Under the pieces are notes generated by a model. The model did no database searches. It had not been told where the DNA came from and saw nothing but the letters and a program-made list of their open reading frames with translations. Positions 22,701 through 35,248 of a stretch of 64,000 nt of DNA are shown here, piece by piece. Position 1 is the stretch's first letter; the number at the start of each line of letters is the position of its first letter. The translations under genes were made by a program, and so were the position numbers. Location: the NCBI GenBank assembly GCA_905220665.1, contig CAJNAR010000027.1, forward strand, positions 151,365-215,364, given 5' to 3'. The stretch is from Albugo candida. Lineage: Eukaryota; Oomycota; Peronosporomycetes; Albuginales; Albuginaceae.

Positions 22701-25700
22701 TCTTTACAAGCAGTATTGCTAGTTGTAATAAGGGCCTTCTCTATTTCGCCTGCTTAGTACTTTCTAGTATTGCTCCATCAGACGAGTCGCAGCTCTTAAT
22801 TCAAATTTATTGAGTTGTAGCCCGGAACTGCATTGATTTCCAATTTTGGTGTTGGCGGGGACCTGGTACAGTACTGGAAAATGGCCAATCTCAAGGATGG
22901 TTTTATAGATGCCAAGTCGCTTGTAAAAGTTCGATAGGGGTCTCCAAAGTCACTTAGGAAGTGATAATGGCCTCGGATGTTGCTTGTGTTCGGAACGATG
23001 TTGCTCGTCCATATAGCACGCTGTTGATTGCATGTTGCTCGTCCATATAGCACGCTGTTGATTGCACGTTTTATGTATCATGAGCGCATAAAACGCATGG
23101 ATGGCCACGAGTGGATGGTGCCAATTCTCCAATTGCATTACTTGAGACCGATGCATTTTTTTTTGAAAAAAATTAATTATTTTTTACATACAATTACGAG
23201 CCGAAATATGCGGTAAGAGCGGGAAAAAAGGGTGATATACGACTCTAATCTATGAAACAATTAGAGCGTTCATACTGGTAAACATCTTTTATGAGACAGA
23301 GCGTACATATGATTTCACTGCCTGGTAGGGATAGAGTCATCAATATGAGGTTCAGCATATACTTGCCTCCGACTTCTTTCATGTCTTGTCATGTCAATAG
23401 TCGAGGAACTCATGAACTTGTGACGTGATTTACAATGCAAAAGCGAGGCAGTATTTTAAACTAGGATAAAGTAAATTTTAATCCTTATAGAGCTTATACT
23501 ACAGTGATGTCGCAATGAAGGGAATTAAAGGCGTTGTCGTTGTTCTCTCGTAGCGCGTGAAAAAATCCATCGCCTCTTGGCATACTGATTTGGTGTTGCA
23601 AGCGCAGTTTCGTTCGCAATTCGATTTTCAGCGATTGATGAACCTTTGAGTGATCATTGAGCAGATTTATAAAGGAAGCCATATCTTTAGATCTTAATGT
23701 GGTGCAATCGATCGAGAGATCTTCGGCATCCATTTGGTGAAGGCGCTGAATCAATCAAGGTGCGAGCCTCAATTCGTAGAAATACAACGTCATACACGAC
23801 ATAATCACTATTAAAGAGTCATTTTCCACTCGTGCACCAATGTCGTATGCTACTTCTCGGATAAAAAATTAACGCATCAACAGATTGTATTCGATAATTA
23901 TTTACTCTTTTTTGGACCCTAAAATGCATTGACTCCCATATGAATCGCTCGAAACGCAGAAAAATGATATAAGAAACGATTTTCGAGGGTGGAGCAGGTC
24001 GATCGAAATGTCCAGGCTGAATAAGTTTTGCAATTCGCTAGGCCATCAAGAACAGATGGAAGAGTGAGAAACATGTGATTCAACAATTATCAGAACCATC
24101 GCGGGGATGATATCTGCTTCCATTTTTAGATCGTTATCCCGAGTCAAGCAATGCATCATCTTTGTTCTTTACTATTTGAAAATTTCCACCATACTTTGGA
24201 AGATTGCGATGGCTTATAAGATCTAATATGACATCCTTTTGCACTTTCTTGCCAAGTTTTGTTTTGACATTGAGTGGTGCAATAGCAGAATGGCAATGAT
24301 GTTGCGTTTGATACGATGTTTGAGCCGCTTCATGAATGCAGCATGTTCTTGTGCATTTTTCATGAGACCTGGAATCATCGGGACAAAATATCGCTTTGAA
24401 GGAATCAACAAGCTAACAACCGTGCTCATTGAGATGCTGAATTCGCCAGAAATTAGAGCCTTCACGAGGTTCAGATAGAAGATGAACAAGTACTTGCTTC
24501 CAGTAACTCTGTCAGAAATATGAAAACTATCCGCTGGTGATTTCCCAGAAGGAGACATGCATGTAGACGCTGCGGTGGGTGTGGCACCAGGCAGGTGATT
24601 TCTTATATGGATTCATGCCAAAGGTGGAAGAGTGGTTCGGTGATGTATGTTAGTCATGCAGTAAGCCAACTTCAGATGCAGTAGTGTATGTACTCTTTTT
24701 CTACGGCAAATCCATACTTATCAAGCCATGACTTCTTCAAAGGTGTTGTATACATTGTTCCGGTACGATATCCAGAAGTAATGCATGCTTTGAACGAATC
24801 GAGATCTTAGCAAATATAGTAACTCTTCGTCGCGAAATGCCCTCATGATCACTTCTACATTTCTCCCGCGCTCTGATTTTCGGAAACATTCTTGAAGCTT
24901 CTCTGTAAGGTCCTCTATCGCGCGGCAATATTTCCTTCTTGTTAGTGGGTAGATACTCGCGAAGGACATGTAATTTGCTTTTGGCTTCATTTATAACATC
25001 TCAATTTGTGCGCTGGACGTTATGGTCAATTAGTCCTGGGAATTACCGTGCACAGATAGGATACTTTTTTTTCTTTTTGTTCATGGATATTTACTTTGCT
25101 CTCGTGCTGAGTCTCCCTAATAGTAGAACTGGCGTTCTCCCTTATGTACTAAACAAATGTAGATTTGGTAAAACATGCTCATCCATCCAATTCATCAACG
25201 GTAAGTCTATTCTTAAATGATGGCGTATCTTGTTCCGTTGCGCTTGTCGACTCTTCATGTATTTACATAAAAAATAGTTATTGACGCTTAGCTGATGACA
25301 TGGTCTACATTATCTCAGAATCAACGAGACTGGCCTGCACCAGAAGATGGAAGAGATATTATTAGTTATGAATTACGCGATGTCGTCTCCATGACACTGT
25401 TCCTTCAGCACTGCCAAGTTTAATAGTATCAGAATTTCGTTGCCCTTATTATGCGTCTAACGAAATCGAAATTGGCATGGAGGATTAGCTTGAAGCTTTC
25501 GCCAATCCCTTTGAGCTCTGATCTGCGTTAATTGGTCGATCAATTGTGCGGCAAATGCTGGTTCAATGACCTCATTCCATGAAATTGTAAGACGACTCTG
25601 AATCGGTTTCAAATTCACTATCTCCAGTTGTCGCAATATGATTATTGAAAATGAACGAGAGTCTGATGATGCAACAGTAGCTGACTCCCAATGCGATGCC

Positions 25701-28700
25701 TAAAACGTGCTTGGAAAGAAATAGGAATCATCAATGATGCGGTTTCGTGCAAAATATCTGTTTTATTTCACGTATGCGGAAAGAAAAAAGTCCCTCTTTG
25801 TCCGACGTACTCGCTGCTACTTATATTCGGTACAATAGAAAAGTCGGTTCTTCCTTTGTGAATGAGAGCTCCCCATAACCGCTTAGAAGTTGAGAGGCAT
25901 AGTGTGTTGCAAATGCGATCCACTCAAGTGATTGCAAAAACACTCTATGGAATGCAATGTCCTAAATAAAGGTATCTTCCTCGACCTCACCTCACCACAT
26001 GAATACATAACGACTATGAAACCGAGCATAGTGAGGTCACCCAGTTCTGGAAATTTCCCTGATGTCTCAGGTTGTTACCACAGTAGACAACATCTCGAGC
26101 ATATGATACCCATTACAAATTTAAGCAATTAGAATGACGACATAGCAAAATAATTGCCAACGTAAGGTAGTTTAGCAGACGTAGACGTGAAGATAAATGT
26201 TTACAACGACAATTTTGGAGTCAATTCCTATCATTGATCGAAGGATTTTGTAAGCCTGATAATACTATTGCATATATGACAAGTAATGTTACCGATGGAG
26301 AAACTTTATACGCCCACCCGTTGTGTGGAATTGGATTCCTCGAACACCGTTCTTGTATCTCACTTTGTGCAATGTATGGTACCTGCCTTCTTCATCCGCC
26401 TGTATTATGACAGAAGCTGTTGCACGGAAGTTTGATCGACAAGCAATTCTATTGAATGAAAAATTGAAGCCTCCCATCAGTTGTATGCGATCGGATTTCT
26501 CGAACAGAGGACTCCCATGGAAGCACATGGGAGTACGTTTATAGTTGCCCAATTGACAGAACGTCATCTCAGATTTCAATTACTGATAGAAGCGATACGA
26601 TAACATGTATCGACAGGACTGTCATGCTTATTTTATGCGTGCATCTCGTTGACACGCCGTCGTGATAGCTCAATTCAACTTGATTCTCTAGTCATATCAT
26701 TGACAGCTGATTTGGCATTACGATTATACATACCATCATGGTCAACACTCCGAGTCATTTGAAGCTGCCGATATATGCAGGATGGAATCTGGTGAAAAAC
26801 ATATAGAAGTGATCGATGCAATATTTTCCACCGTTACACGTCTACCGACAAAATCCTACGCTATGATAGTTATGTCCAAAATGAGAGGAAAAGAAGCTGC
26901 TATGGTGAGTGGTGGCTAAGGTCGAAGTGATTATATTGTTCTGCTCAAGCTGCTTGTCTTTCTCTTCAACTAGTCTTCATTCGTTCTTTTCCTTTTGTGC
27001 CGTTTTTGTCAGCTACATATGTCCGCGCAGGGATCAAACCCATTGATTCTCGATAGATCGGTAGACTAAACGTTGCTTTTAACACAAATTTACGCTTGGT
27101 AATATGGCTTGTGTCACTAATCTGCGGTGCAGTGTGTACAAATAGGTGCTTTGTTCGAGTTCAAATTTGTCTCTAAAAATTACGTGCTACTTTTCAATAA
27201 GGGATAGTTCCCTCAAGTCGCATTATATTTAGAAATCAGTGCTTTCTTTCGTCCTAGCGCTTCTTCTCATTGGAATCACATCATGGAATCACCGGTTTGA
27301 TATATACTCTACAATGTCCGTTTGAGACATACTTTGTACCTACAGTATCGCCTATCGTAGACTGGGGGCATCTCTGACCCCACGATGGAGATGAGCATAC
27401 CAGTCTTTGGAACCGATGCTCACTCTTCACTTTTCCCTACCGGAACGACTAGAAATTCAGTTTAAAAGACCCTGTTCTATATAGAAGGTGCTCATATTTA
27501 CCGGAATGACAGCAAAAAGCAACTTGGTGTTTTTTCAAGTACGCCCACGACCACCAGCGAGGCATTGTCGTGCATACTCAGTGATTCTGGATAGTTTATG
27601 AGGATCCGCTTGCAGTAGAAACGAACAAAAACGATCTTTTGTACCGTGTAATCAGCACCGCCGATGTGCTTAATTATTTTACACTGAATATCAAAGCCCT
27701 TTCGATCTTGCTTGAACTGTACTTGGCAGCTGTAGAATTAATGTTTTTTGTATAAAGAATGTTACAATATTCATACCGATCATCGACAATGATCATAGAC
27801 TGCTACGTTGATGGATACTGACAGATTAGAATGGCTTCATGGAAGATGGATAACTTGCAATGAAGGTGATTGGAGGTTTCAAAGTGCATGAAGCAGAGCT
27901 GGCGTCGAAATTTTCTCGTGCTGCGGAATACTATGCATGACGAACGCGACTCAGTACTGAGTGTACTGGTGATGTTTTCTGTGGGTCTCAGATGTACACA
28001 GACGGCTACGTATGGTTTACGAAGAGTTTGGCTTGCTTTTTTTTCGCGAAAACAAAGTAGCGAAAAAGTCGAATAGAGAAAAACAACATGACGTGGGGAG
28101 AAACTTGTAAAAAAACCACCGGTACGTCATGTCTGGTTGTGATGCACTTATATGGTCGGAATCTTGCATGTTCTTCTAGCCTTTTCATGTCGAGCTAAGC
28201 CTAATGTCCAGGAAAGGGTGACTTTAAAGGTATTGGGAATACAAAAACCAGACAATTTGCACGACAAGTTCTCGCTGCTGCTTTCCCTCAGCAAATTATG
28301 CAGTGGAGTCGCAATAGCCGGAGCGAAATAGCTGTAGTGCTGTGTCATATTAGTGCTTCAAACGTTTCAACGACATCTCGGAAGACAGGTTTGGTGTTGC
28401 AGTCACGATTTACCGCCCTCTCGGCTCCCAGAAGTGAGGGAGTCTATAAATAACGATTAAGTAGACTTCTATAGGCAGCCGTATCTCTGGACTCTGATTA
28501 ACTGCTATCAAAATATACGTGATGAAGCAGCCGCTGCGATCAATTGTGAGTCTTTTTTTTCGTAGAGAGATAAGATGTATACACGAAAATGTCAAACGAG
28601 TAATATTTTCCATTCGTACAGCCTGGGCCAGTTCTCTTTCAAATTGGAAATCTACCCACAAACTCTATCAGGGTAATTATGAGCTCGTGTTTTGGCCTGT

Positions 28701-29760
28701 GGAATTCTTTGGCTCTCATTGGCACTAAATGAACGCAGAACTAAAGGAATGTTTGTCTTTCCGCAACAAAGATTGAAAACAACGGGTATTTAAAATTCGA
28801 GATCGATAAGATTTCTTAGTTTGCGGAGACCCTCATTTGCATATAGAACGTAGGCAGAACAATGGGAGCCATTCGTAAAGAAAGTATGTCAGTTGAGAAT
28901 ATGTATTTGTACTTTAGATCGTTGTGGTGAGTTAATTACTTATTAGCCACTCGATTCCAATTCATGCTCAACTCGAATGGTGGAGTAATAATACTGTTTA
29001 AAATATGTCGTCATGTATCTCTGAAAGCGCCACGAGCATCAGCCTTTTTTTATCTGAATTGGCTAGAGGAAGTGGAGTCTTGATAACAAAAAAATCAACA
29101 CAGAAGTATCACATTGCATTGAGCAACCAAGTGGATCTTTTCATGTAAGAGACCAGCAGCTATTCCATTAGAGGGGTTAACTTCTGCTTGCGAGTTCTCC
29201 GGTATACATTCCAATTTCATCATACGGAAGTAAATGAGGATTCTGCTTTGATGAGTTCATAACTCCACTGGACTGGGAAAGAACAAAGGATAACAAGAAG
29301 TTTGTCTCCGCTAATTTGGAATGATCAATGAAGCTCCAGTGACATTCAAGTCAAGTTGTTTCAGCAAAAGAATTCAACTACGCACCGGTCAATCATAAGA
29401 AGTGATATGATGTGGTGATATGCGAATCAGGCACAAGTGTGAAGTAAAGATACAAGAGGATACTCAGATTGGAATTGTGATTACCAGCAATGATGGCAAC
29501 CAGAGTTGAGCTAACCACATCGATATACAGACATCATGCCGTGTGGCAGCACGTCAAGAAGAATAGTCTCTTTTGGTATATACTGAGTCTACGCATTGAC
29601 TCGCTGACTTCCTTCCTGTATCAGTATTAACCAACCAATTTTTTTTGGTCTCCTACTGGCGTAGGAGACCATTAACAGTAACTGATGTCCAGGGAGAATG
29701 TTTGAAGCTGAAGGGCCCAAACAGCTTGGCACACATAACAATAGATGAACCGCCACTATT
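22701..29760. other. gene-poor stretch with coding-like minus-strand blocks
   Basis: No gene is supported. Minus-strand open blocks at 24721-24990, 24223-24558 and 23494-23754 have protein-like composition and lie in order on one strand. A short frame between the last two reads LISHRNLPKYGG. They may be parts of one decayed gene, but I recognise no family. The rest (25.2-29.7 kb) shows only short overlapping frames. Confidence 0.35.
23000..23067. repeat. 34-bp perfect tandem repeat, two copies
   Basis: The unit starting TGTTGCTCGTCCATATAGCA occurs twice back to back at 23000-23033 and 23034-23067, with no difference between copies. No gene context is visible. Confidence 0.85.
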
Positions 29761-29766
29761 AAACAA

Positions 29767-30155
29767 TTAAGCACTCATGTCAGCGACGTATATCGTCTCA
29801 ATTTTACCTTCGCCGGGGAGCATGACGTGCTCATTTCCATTCACTTGGACAGACCTATTGGCTGAGGCTAGCTTTGTCCGTTTCTGCTGTCTATTGGAAT
29901 GTTCACTACTATTCTCTATGTGTTTTCTTCGCATCTTCGCATCGGCTTTGTTTCTCATGGCGGCTCATGTGATCGGAGGCTTACTTCCTTGACATGCATT
30001 CGCGCGCACATTGGACACTTGAACCATTTCTTTCTATCACGCATCACGGCTATAGGCTGAATTTCTATCTGAAGGTCCAAAAACGTCAGATTCACCGTAG
30101 AACTATTTTCCACTCTGAATGTATCGGGTCGGCCTTTCCTTTTGCGGAAATGCAT
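29767..30155 (-). CDS. possible small zinc-finger protein, two-part reading
   Basis: A minus-strand reading from ATG 30155 is basic and ends in a Cys/His cluster, KWFKCPMCARMHVKE followed by SLRSHE, which resembles the start of a C2H2 finger. The frame stops at 29955. A second frame overlapping it by a few bases (29958-29767) continues with a strongly charged, nuclear-protein-like stretch (NKADAKMRRKHIE...QQKRTKLASANR). A one-base indel or a short intron beginning at GTAAGCC would join them. The SINE copy 2 begins only about 50 bp upstream of the ATG. No family is assigned; it may be a relic. Confidence 0.35.
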
Positions 30156-30205
30156 CCACGTCGAGCGTTTAACCTCATGTCGCAGTGTGCAAGTAAATGG
30201 ATGCC

Positions 30206-30449
30206 GGGGCTCCGTACCCAGCTCAGTCGGTTAAGCACTTGAGCGCACGGACCCCCTGCCGGAGGTCGTTCGTTCGATTCCCGGCAGTGTGGGCAGCGGT
30301 TTGAGACCACCCAAGCAATAAGCTTGGAAAATATCTGCCTCCCTAGGTTTGAAGTCAGACTTAAGTGATATTCACACGGTCAGGGGCTCATGATAGGATA
30401 AGGCAGGTAGTTAAAGAACCAGACAAACAGTGTAATGAAGTCCTTGAAA
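30206..30449 (+). mobile_element. tRNA-derived SINE, copy 2
   Basis: Strongly similar to the minus-strand copy at 5652-5894 over its whole length. It has a tRNA-like head with AGCTCAGTCGGTTAAG (A box) and CGTTCGATTCCCGGC (B box). The body contains the AAGCTTGGAAAATATCTGCC segment and the end reads GTAATGAAGTCCTTGA. An A-rich stretch follows (30454-30467). No clear target-site duplication was found. The head resembles a tRNA but the element is too long, and continues as in copy 1, so it is not a tRNA gene. Confidence 0.85.
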
Positions 30450-30574
30450 CACTGAAAAAAATAAAATAACGCCTTTTTGCTATGACACCGCTCACTATTT
30501 CGTATTATTTTTCACTAGCTTTCCGCATTAAAAATCTGGATATTTGGATAGCACGGCTTCCTCTGTCCGGATAG

Positions 30575-31405
30575 ATGGAATCAATGAAATCCATTCTTCG
30601 CTGCAAAGGGACAACTCGTCTCAATAGACGTTGTTTGAAGATGGTTCTAGTCTCTGAAGACATGGAGCCTTATTGTCATTACCACGTGCCAATAAAGGTG
30701 CTCGAAAATGGAGAATGCATCATCCCTGATCATTTTTGCAAAGGTGTGAAACTTAACAAAGGCCGATGTCGCCAGTCGAGAAAGACAGATTACAATTTCT
30801 GTTGTTCGCAGCACGATCCGAACATGAAATATTACTCTCCGTCGCTTTTCGATGTCAAAGGATTGCGAGACAACGCTGAGCGCCAAGTGGCCAAAATGTA
30901 TGATGATCGAGACATTTATGACAAGACAACTGAGATCTCGACATTGGAACGTGAGGACGTGGAGCTCGATCATATTGTCGAAAGGCAATGCTACTCATAT
31001 ACATTTATCAAAGTAGCAAATCGAATTGAAGATGAAGAAGAGATGAGTTTCTTAACACAATACACTCGAGATGAAATCGTCAATAGGTACGAGAATCTAG
31101 GTCTAACGCGGACGAGCACAAATCGCTCGAAAGGAAATGCGTGTTACTCATTTCTGGACGACTCATTGACGGGTCATCGAGTTCAATCATTCACCGCATA
31201 TTTAGGCGAGGTCAACATCACTCGCGCCACGAGCAAAGAGATCTGTAACACAATTGGAAAAACACTGAAACTCAATCAACGGTGGCTTGACAATGAAAGT
31301 GAGACTCCATCACTCAGACATTTGCGTGATGAGCTACAGAATTTGTATGTCTCAATGGAACTCAAAACTACTTCTTATGGTTCTTTTGTTCCATTTGATA
31401 TCTGA
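30575..31405 (+). CDS. protein with two Cys/His (C-x9-C...C-x2-H) repeats, DUF5763-like
   Basis: Intact 276-codon intronless frame. Two similar N-terminal modules are visible. The first is C10-K-G...C20...YC34-x2-H37 and the second is C55-K-G...C65...C77-x2-H80. Each could bind one zinc ion, and the pattern resembles the small C.G.T..G..C....YC..H modules called DUF5763 in bacteria and some eukaryotes. The middle part has ELDHIVERQ around residue 128, reminiscent of the DHxxE core of HNH nucleases, but the later HNH residues are not evident. The C-terminal half is helical and acidic with no signal peptide or membrane span. Function is unknown. The ATG at 30575 is chosen because an in-frame TAG just upstream limits the reading and the first module begins at residue 10. 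Confidence 0.75.
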   Translation: MESMKSILRCKGTTRLNRRCLKMVLVSEDMEPYCHYHVPIKVLENGECIIPDHFCKGVKLNKGRCRQSRKTDYNFCCSQHDPNMKYYSPSLFDVKGLRDNAERQVAKMYDDRDIYDKTTEISTLEREDVELDHIVERQCYSYTFIKVANRIEDEEEMSFLTQYTRDEIVNRYENLGLTRTSTNRSKGNACYSFLDDSLTGHRVQSFTAYLGEVNITRATSKEICNTIGKTLKLNQRWLDNESETPSLRHLRDELQNLYVSMELKTTSYGSFVPFDI

Positions 31406-31610
31406 GGGCCACATCTATATATACATATTCATTTACATGTTAATTAAACAACACTTTTTAGCTGTATGCTCTTCATCTCATCGCCAAGATACTTAGCTTA
31501 TCGTGATTGTAAGTCGAGTCATGTGACTTCATAACGGTCGAATGCAACTACTATTGTGTACTTCACGCAACAATTTGGAGAACACGAAAATTCTCCACGA
31601 AAGACACATA

Positions 31611-33408
31611 ATGTATTACGATTTCAACGAACGCGACCCGATGTTGCACTCTGCGATGGGGAAAGAGGGCAAACAGGGACATAGGATGACCGCTGTAACT
31701 CTTCCTTCTCGGTGCAACGATCTTTGGGCAGCAATCCTTTTTCTAGCACAAGTAATCGTGATTGGATTCTTTGCAGTTTGGAAAGGGCTACCTGCAGTGT
31801 TGGATCAGATGGAGAACTCACAACACGGACACAAAAACTACGACTTTCAGAATTTCTTTATACTCTTATTGGGAATATTTGGGCTAACGGTTGCATTATC
31901 GGGTTTTTGGATGAAGCTGTTAATGTCTTATGCAGAATCGATGATCCGTGTCACTCTGTGGTGTAATGTTGGTTGGTGATCGTGTTTGGTCTTGGCGCAT
32001 CTCCAGTGAGGTCAGTGTCCTCTTTGATCTTCCTTATGCTCGCGGCAGTGAATATTTTGTAAGTTAATTAGCTGTACAATGTCGAATATTTCTCGTTTGT
32101 GACGAAATCGACGTGTAGCTATATATACGCGGTGCAAAATCGTATTGGCTTTGCCAGTGCTAACCTGAAGTGTGCCTGCACCTCCATTTTAAAATTCTCG
32201 GGAGTTTTCTGGGTGGCATTAGCGCTGGTTATCCAGCAAATCTTCTGGCTCACAGTTTGGTCGACAAGTGCTATTGGGATCTATGGAATGTTTAAAGAAA
32301 GTCACCCAAATTGCCAAGACTTCTTGAAAGGCAACACGAAAAATGACATTGCTGCAAGCGGGGATTGTGGAGGAATTGGAACGGGTTTTATTTTATTTGC
32401 CATGCTCGTTAGCCTTTATTGGGGACAACAAGTGCTGCAAAATATTTTGACATGCACTGTTGCTGGTGTTGTCGCTAGTTGGTGGTACCGAAGTGGAGAG
32501 GATGGTATTACTGTTGGAGCGCTTTACCGCTCGGTGACGACTGCGTTTGGCTCGATTTGTCTTGGATCGCTTTTCGTCTCCATTCTACAAGCAATGCAAG
32601 CGGTTTGTGAAAGCTTCTACTCGATCATCCAACAAATTCAACAGTGTTTCTATTTTCTAGATGGCTAGAATGCTACATGAAAAGCCCAGGAAGAGGACAA
32701 TGCCGCGCTTGCTTGTGTTGGCGGTATCGCAGAGTGCATTCTTGGCTGTCTCGAATCGATTATGGAATACTTGAATATGTGGGCGTATATATATGTCGGT
32801 ATCTATGGTCGGGACTTTCGTACGAGTGCGAAAGCTGTCATGGATTTATTCCGTGGTCGAGGTTGGACCGCTGTCATCAACGATGATCTCGCGTCAAGCG
32901 CGCTGACGTTTGGTGCTATTGGTGTTGGTAAATTGAGCTATCTACGGGCACACTTTAATCAATCTCTTACAACATTGATGTAGGCTGCGTTGCCTGTTCT
33001 ATCGGCTTTATTGCCGTTTACTTCTCTCCAGTGAGTTGGTTTGATTTTTTTGGCACGAAAAAAGCAGGCTACGGTAAGAGCACATTCACTTCTCGCTTGA
33101 AAGGTCTCATCGTTCTTGTTGTTGACTATAGGTGTAATTGATGCCGGTGCATTCATTGCAAAAACAAGTGTGAGTATGACAATGGCACATGTAGTGCTGG
33201 CAGCTTTACACACCGTATTTGTGTGTTTTGCCGAGGTACGGTTGCTTTTTGCCTGAAGTATTGCATGATATCATCGAAGTTGCTATCTATTATGTAGGAT
33301 CCTATTGCGTTGCAGCACAATCATCCGCGTGAATACGAGGATTTGATTAGTGGATGGCGTCAATTTCACTCGGATGCGATCGATTCTGCTTTTGGCTCTA
33401 CTGTTTAA
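31611..33408 (+). CDS. choline transporter-like protein (SLC44/CTL family), multi-exon
   Basis: Family hallmarks are in order: a soluble acidic N-terminus, a first membrane span after CNDLWAAILFLAQ, YIYAVQNRIGFASANLK, the FSGVFWVALALVIQQIFW span, TVAGVVASWWY, and RSVTTAFGSICLGSL. The C-terminal part has ALACVGGIAECILGCLESIMEYLNMWAY and VCFAEDP with a short cytosolic tail. I place introns at 32059-32118, about 32603-32689, 32928-32983, 33074-33131 and 33236-33297, all GT-AG; the second is the least certain. Between LWCNVG and FGLGASP (about 31970-31982) the frame shifts by one base with no loss of alignment length, so this is an indel rather than an intron. CTL proteins move choline or related amines across plasma or organelle membranes. 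The start at 31611 is preferred to 31542 because family N-termini are short. Confidence 0.85.
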
Positions 33409-34284
33409 TCACCTCTAGGGAAGAACGATGACTTGAGACAAAATAGTGTTGAAACGATCGCTTTTGTTATGTTAAGAGCTGCGATAATGATCCATATGAA
33501 TTCCTATATACCAGTTTTGTATTTTTCATAAACATTATTGAAGAATGGTCAAGTCCCTGCGATTGGAAGCCGCGCGATTTGGCATATATCTGCTTGAGTT
33601 TATTCTTTGTGAATTCTACTTACCTGCTCCATAATTGAGTTCCCGCCATTGCGAGCTTTATCTACTCTCAACCAGATTGTATCCACTGGATCGTCACTCA
33701 GGTGAAACGTATTTGTTGGCAGGATATTTTTCCATCAAATAATTCGTTTCTTACTCGATAGTGGGAATATATAAGGTATCTCAGCAAATGAGTCGCGACG
33801 ATTTTGAAAAAGCATTTAGGAAACAAGTCGGTCCGGCACAAGGAAAAAAAAGTGGCGACTAGATCAGTATATGAATATAGAAATATGATCCATGGAAATC
33901 TACTGTCACAAATCTGCTGCCTGTGCTTCTATCTATTGCTGGTCTTCATCCCTTGCATGCAGTCAGCATAAGGAGCTTGGAGATTTAAAGCAGATATATA
34001 GTTGCTAGTCCATCATCAATAGAAGACTGTGGTCGAGGTTGCGTTGTTATCTGCAAGCATTCGTTATCAGTCAAAGAGCATTCCAATACAACGCTCCAGA
34101 TTATGGAGCTGGACGAGCGTATGACACATCGGTACAAAGCAAACGTTCTATAAGCAGCTTCATAGAGGCTTTTTACGTGCTTGCTCTACAAACCTTTACG
34201 TGCTTTTTATACATTGCGTATGCCGACTGCATGCGTTATATGATAAGTTAGATAGTTAAATAACATTCTGAAATCCCTCAAATC
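33409..34284. other. intergenic stretch, nothing recognised
   Basis: Between the CTL stop codon and the gamma-carbonic-anhydrase start I see no gene, repeat or RNA feature. A 70-codon frame at 34039-34251 has no supporting signature. Confidence 0.5.
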
Positions 34285-35168
34285 ATGCTAAAGAATGGAC
34301 TTGAGGCCATTGGGAAGAGTATCCGATCGTTCGGACAATCATTAGACCGCACAGGCGTTTTATTGGAGGGAAGCGCGTCATACACTGAACATTGTACGTC
34401 TATGTGCGCGATTTGGTTTGATTTGCAGGAACTCAGAAGTCGGCTGAGTGTAGGAAATCCCTCAACTCGATGCGTTAACAACGCCGGACGCGACCAAAAT
34501 TGGAAGCAGCGGCGTTTATAGCACCTAATGCATCAGTCATTGGAGAAGTCAACGTCGGTAGTGGGAGCTCGGTCTGGTATGGGGCAACATTCCGAGGTAG
34601 GTCGACTAAACGCGTAGGAAAAAAGATGATCTTGATTCGATACAATGTTTCTGTCAGCGATATCAATCACATCACAATCGGAAACCATACAAATGTACTA
34701 GACGCTGCCATTATACACGTTGCCAAGATTCATAGAGACATTCCTACGATAATTGGTAATCATGTTACCATCGGCCCGTCATCGATCATACACGCTTGCA
34801 CGATTGGAAGTAACTGTATTATCGGTACAGGAACTCAGATTCTGGACGGATCTGTTGTCGAATCAGAATCAGTAGTAGCAGCAGGCTCAATTGTCACCTA
34901 CGGAAAAGTAATTTCATCGGGACAATTGTGGTCAGGTGTACCAGCTCGATATGTACGAGATCTCACAACCGAAGAGAAAGCATTTATCAAACAATCCGCA
35001 ATAGAATATGCGGAGCTATCTCTAATTCACGCGAAAGAATGCGAGAAATCGTTGGAAGAGATCGTTGCCGCAAATGAGAGATCAAAAATACTCGAGGAAT
35101 TTGGAAAATTTGGACTCCCTGAAAAGGAGAAAGCTCAGCAAGAAATGGGGATGTTCTTTCGATACTAA
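34285..35168 (+). CDS. gamma-carbonic-anhydrase-like protein (mitochondrial complex I type)
   Basis: The N-terminus GLEAIGKSIRSFGQSLDRTG matches the leader helix of complex-I-associated gamma-CAs. A left-handed beta-helix follows: FIAPNASVIGEV, SSVWYGATFRG, NHITIGNHTNVLDAAIIHVAK, PTIIGNHVTIGPSSIIHACTIG, and LDGSVVE...GSIVTYG. A C-terminal helix with LTTEEKAFIKQSAIEY ends the protein. Two metal-ligand histidines are kept (IIHVAK and IIHAC), but the third, normally in IGHS, is Pro (IGPS), so the zinc site is incomplete as in gamma-CA-like plant subunits. At least one intron interrupts FRG/DINH (GTAGGT at 34597 to CAG at 34657), and another lies after EH near 34394. Both junctions leave one-base offsets; a CCAAAATTGG run near 34497 also shifts the frame. 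The convergent CMSS1-like gene ends 80 bp downstream. Confidence 0.85.
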
Positions 35169-35248
35169 AAAAGCTTTTGAAATACACTCATCTCATTGTT
35201 TCTTTAAGGAGATGTTGCAATCTCTCCTGATTCAGGAACCTTGGGGCT

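Noticed and set aside
28148..28348. Minus-strand YSYFAPAIATPLHNLLRE resembling a Ty3/gypsy RT-RNaseH junction
   Set aside because: Only one short block fits; the following residues do not continue the retrotransposon pattern in any frame.
30206..30290. Possible tRNA gene (A and B box, cloverleaf-like)
   Set aside because: The same head plus 150 bp of identical non-tRNA sequence occurs at 5.65 kb with a target-site duplication, so it is a SINE head rather than a tRNA gene.
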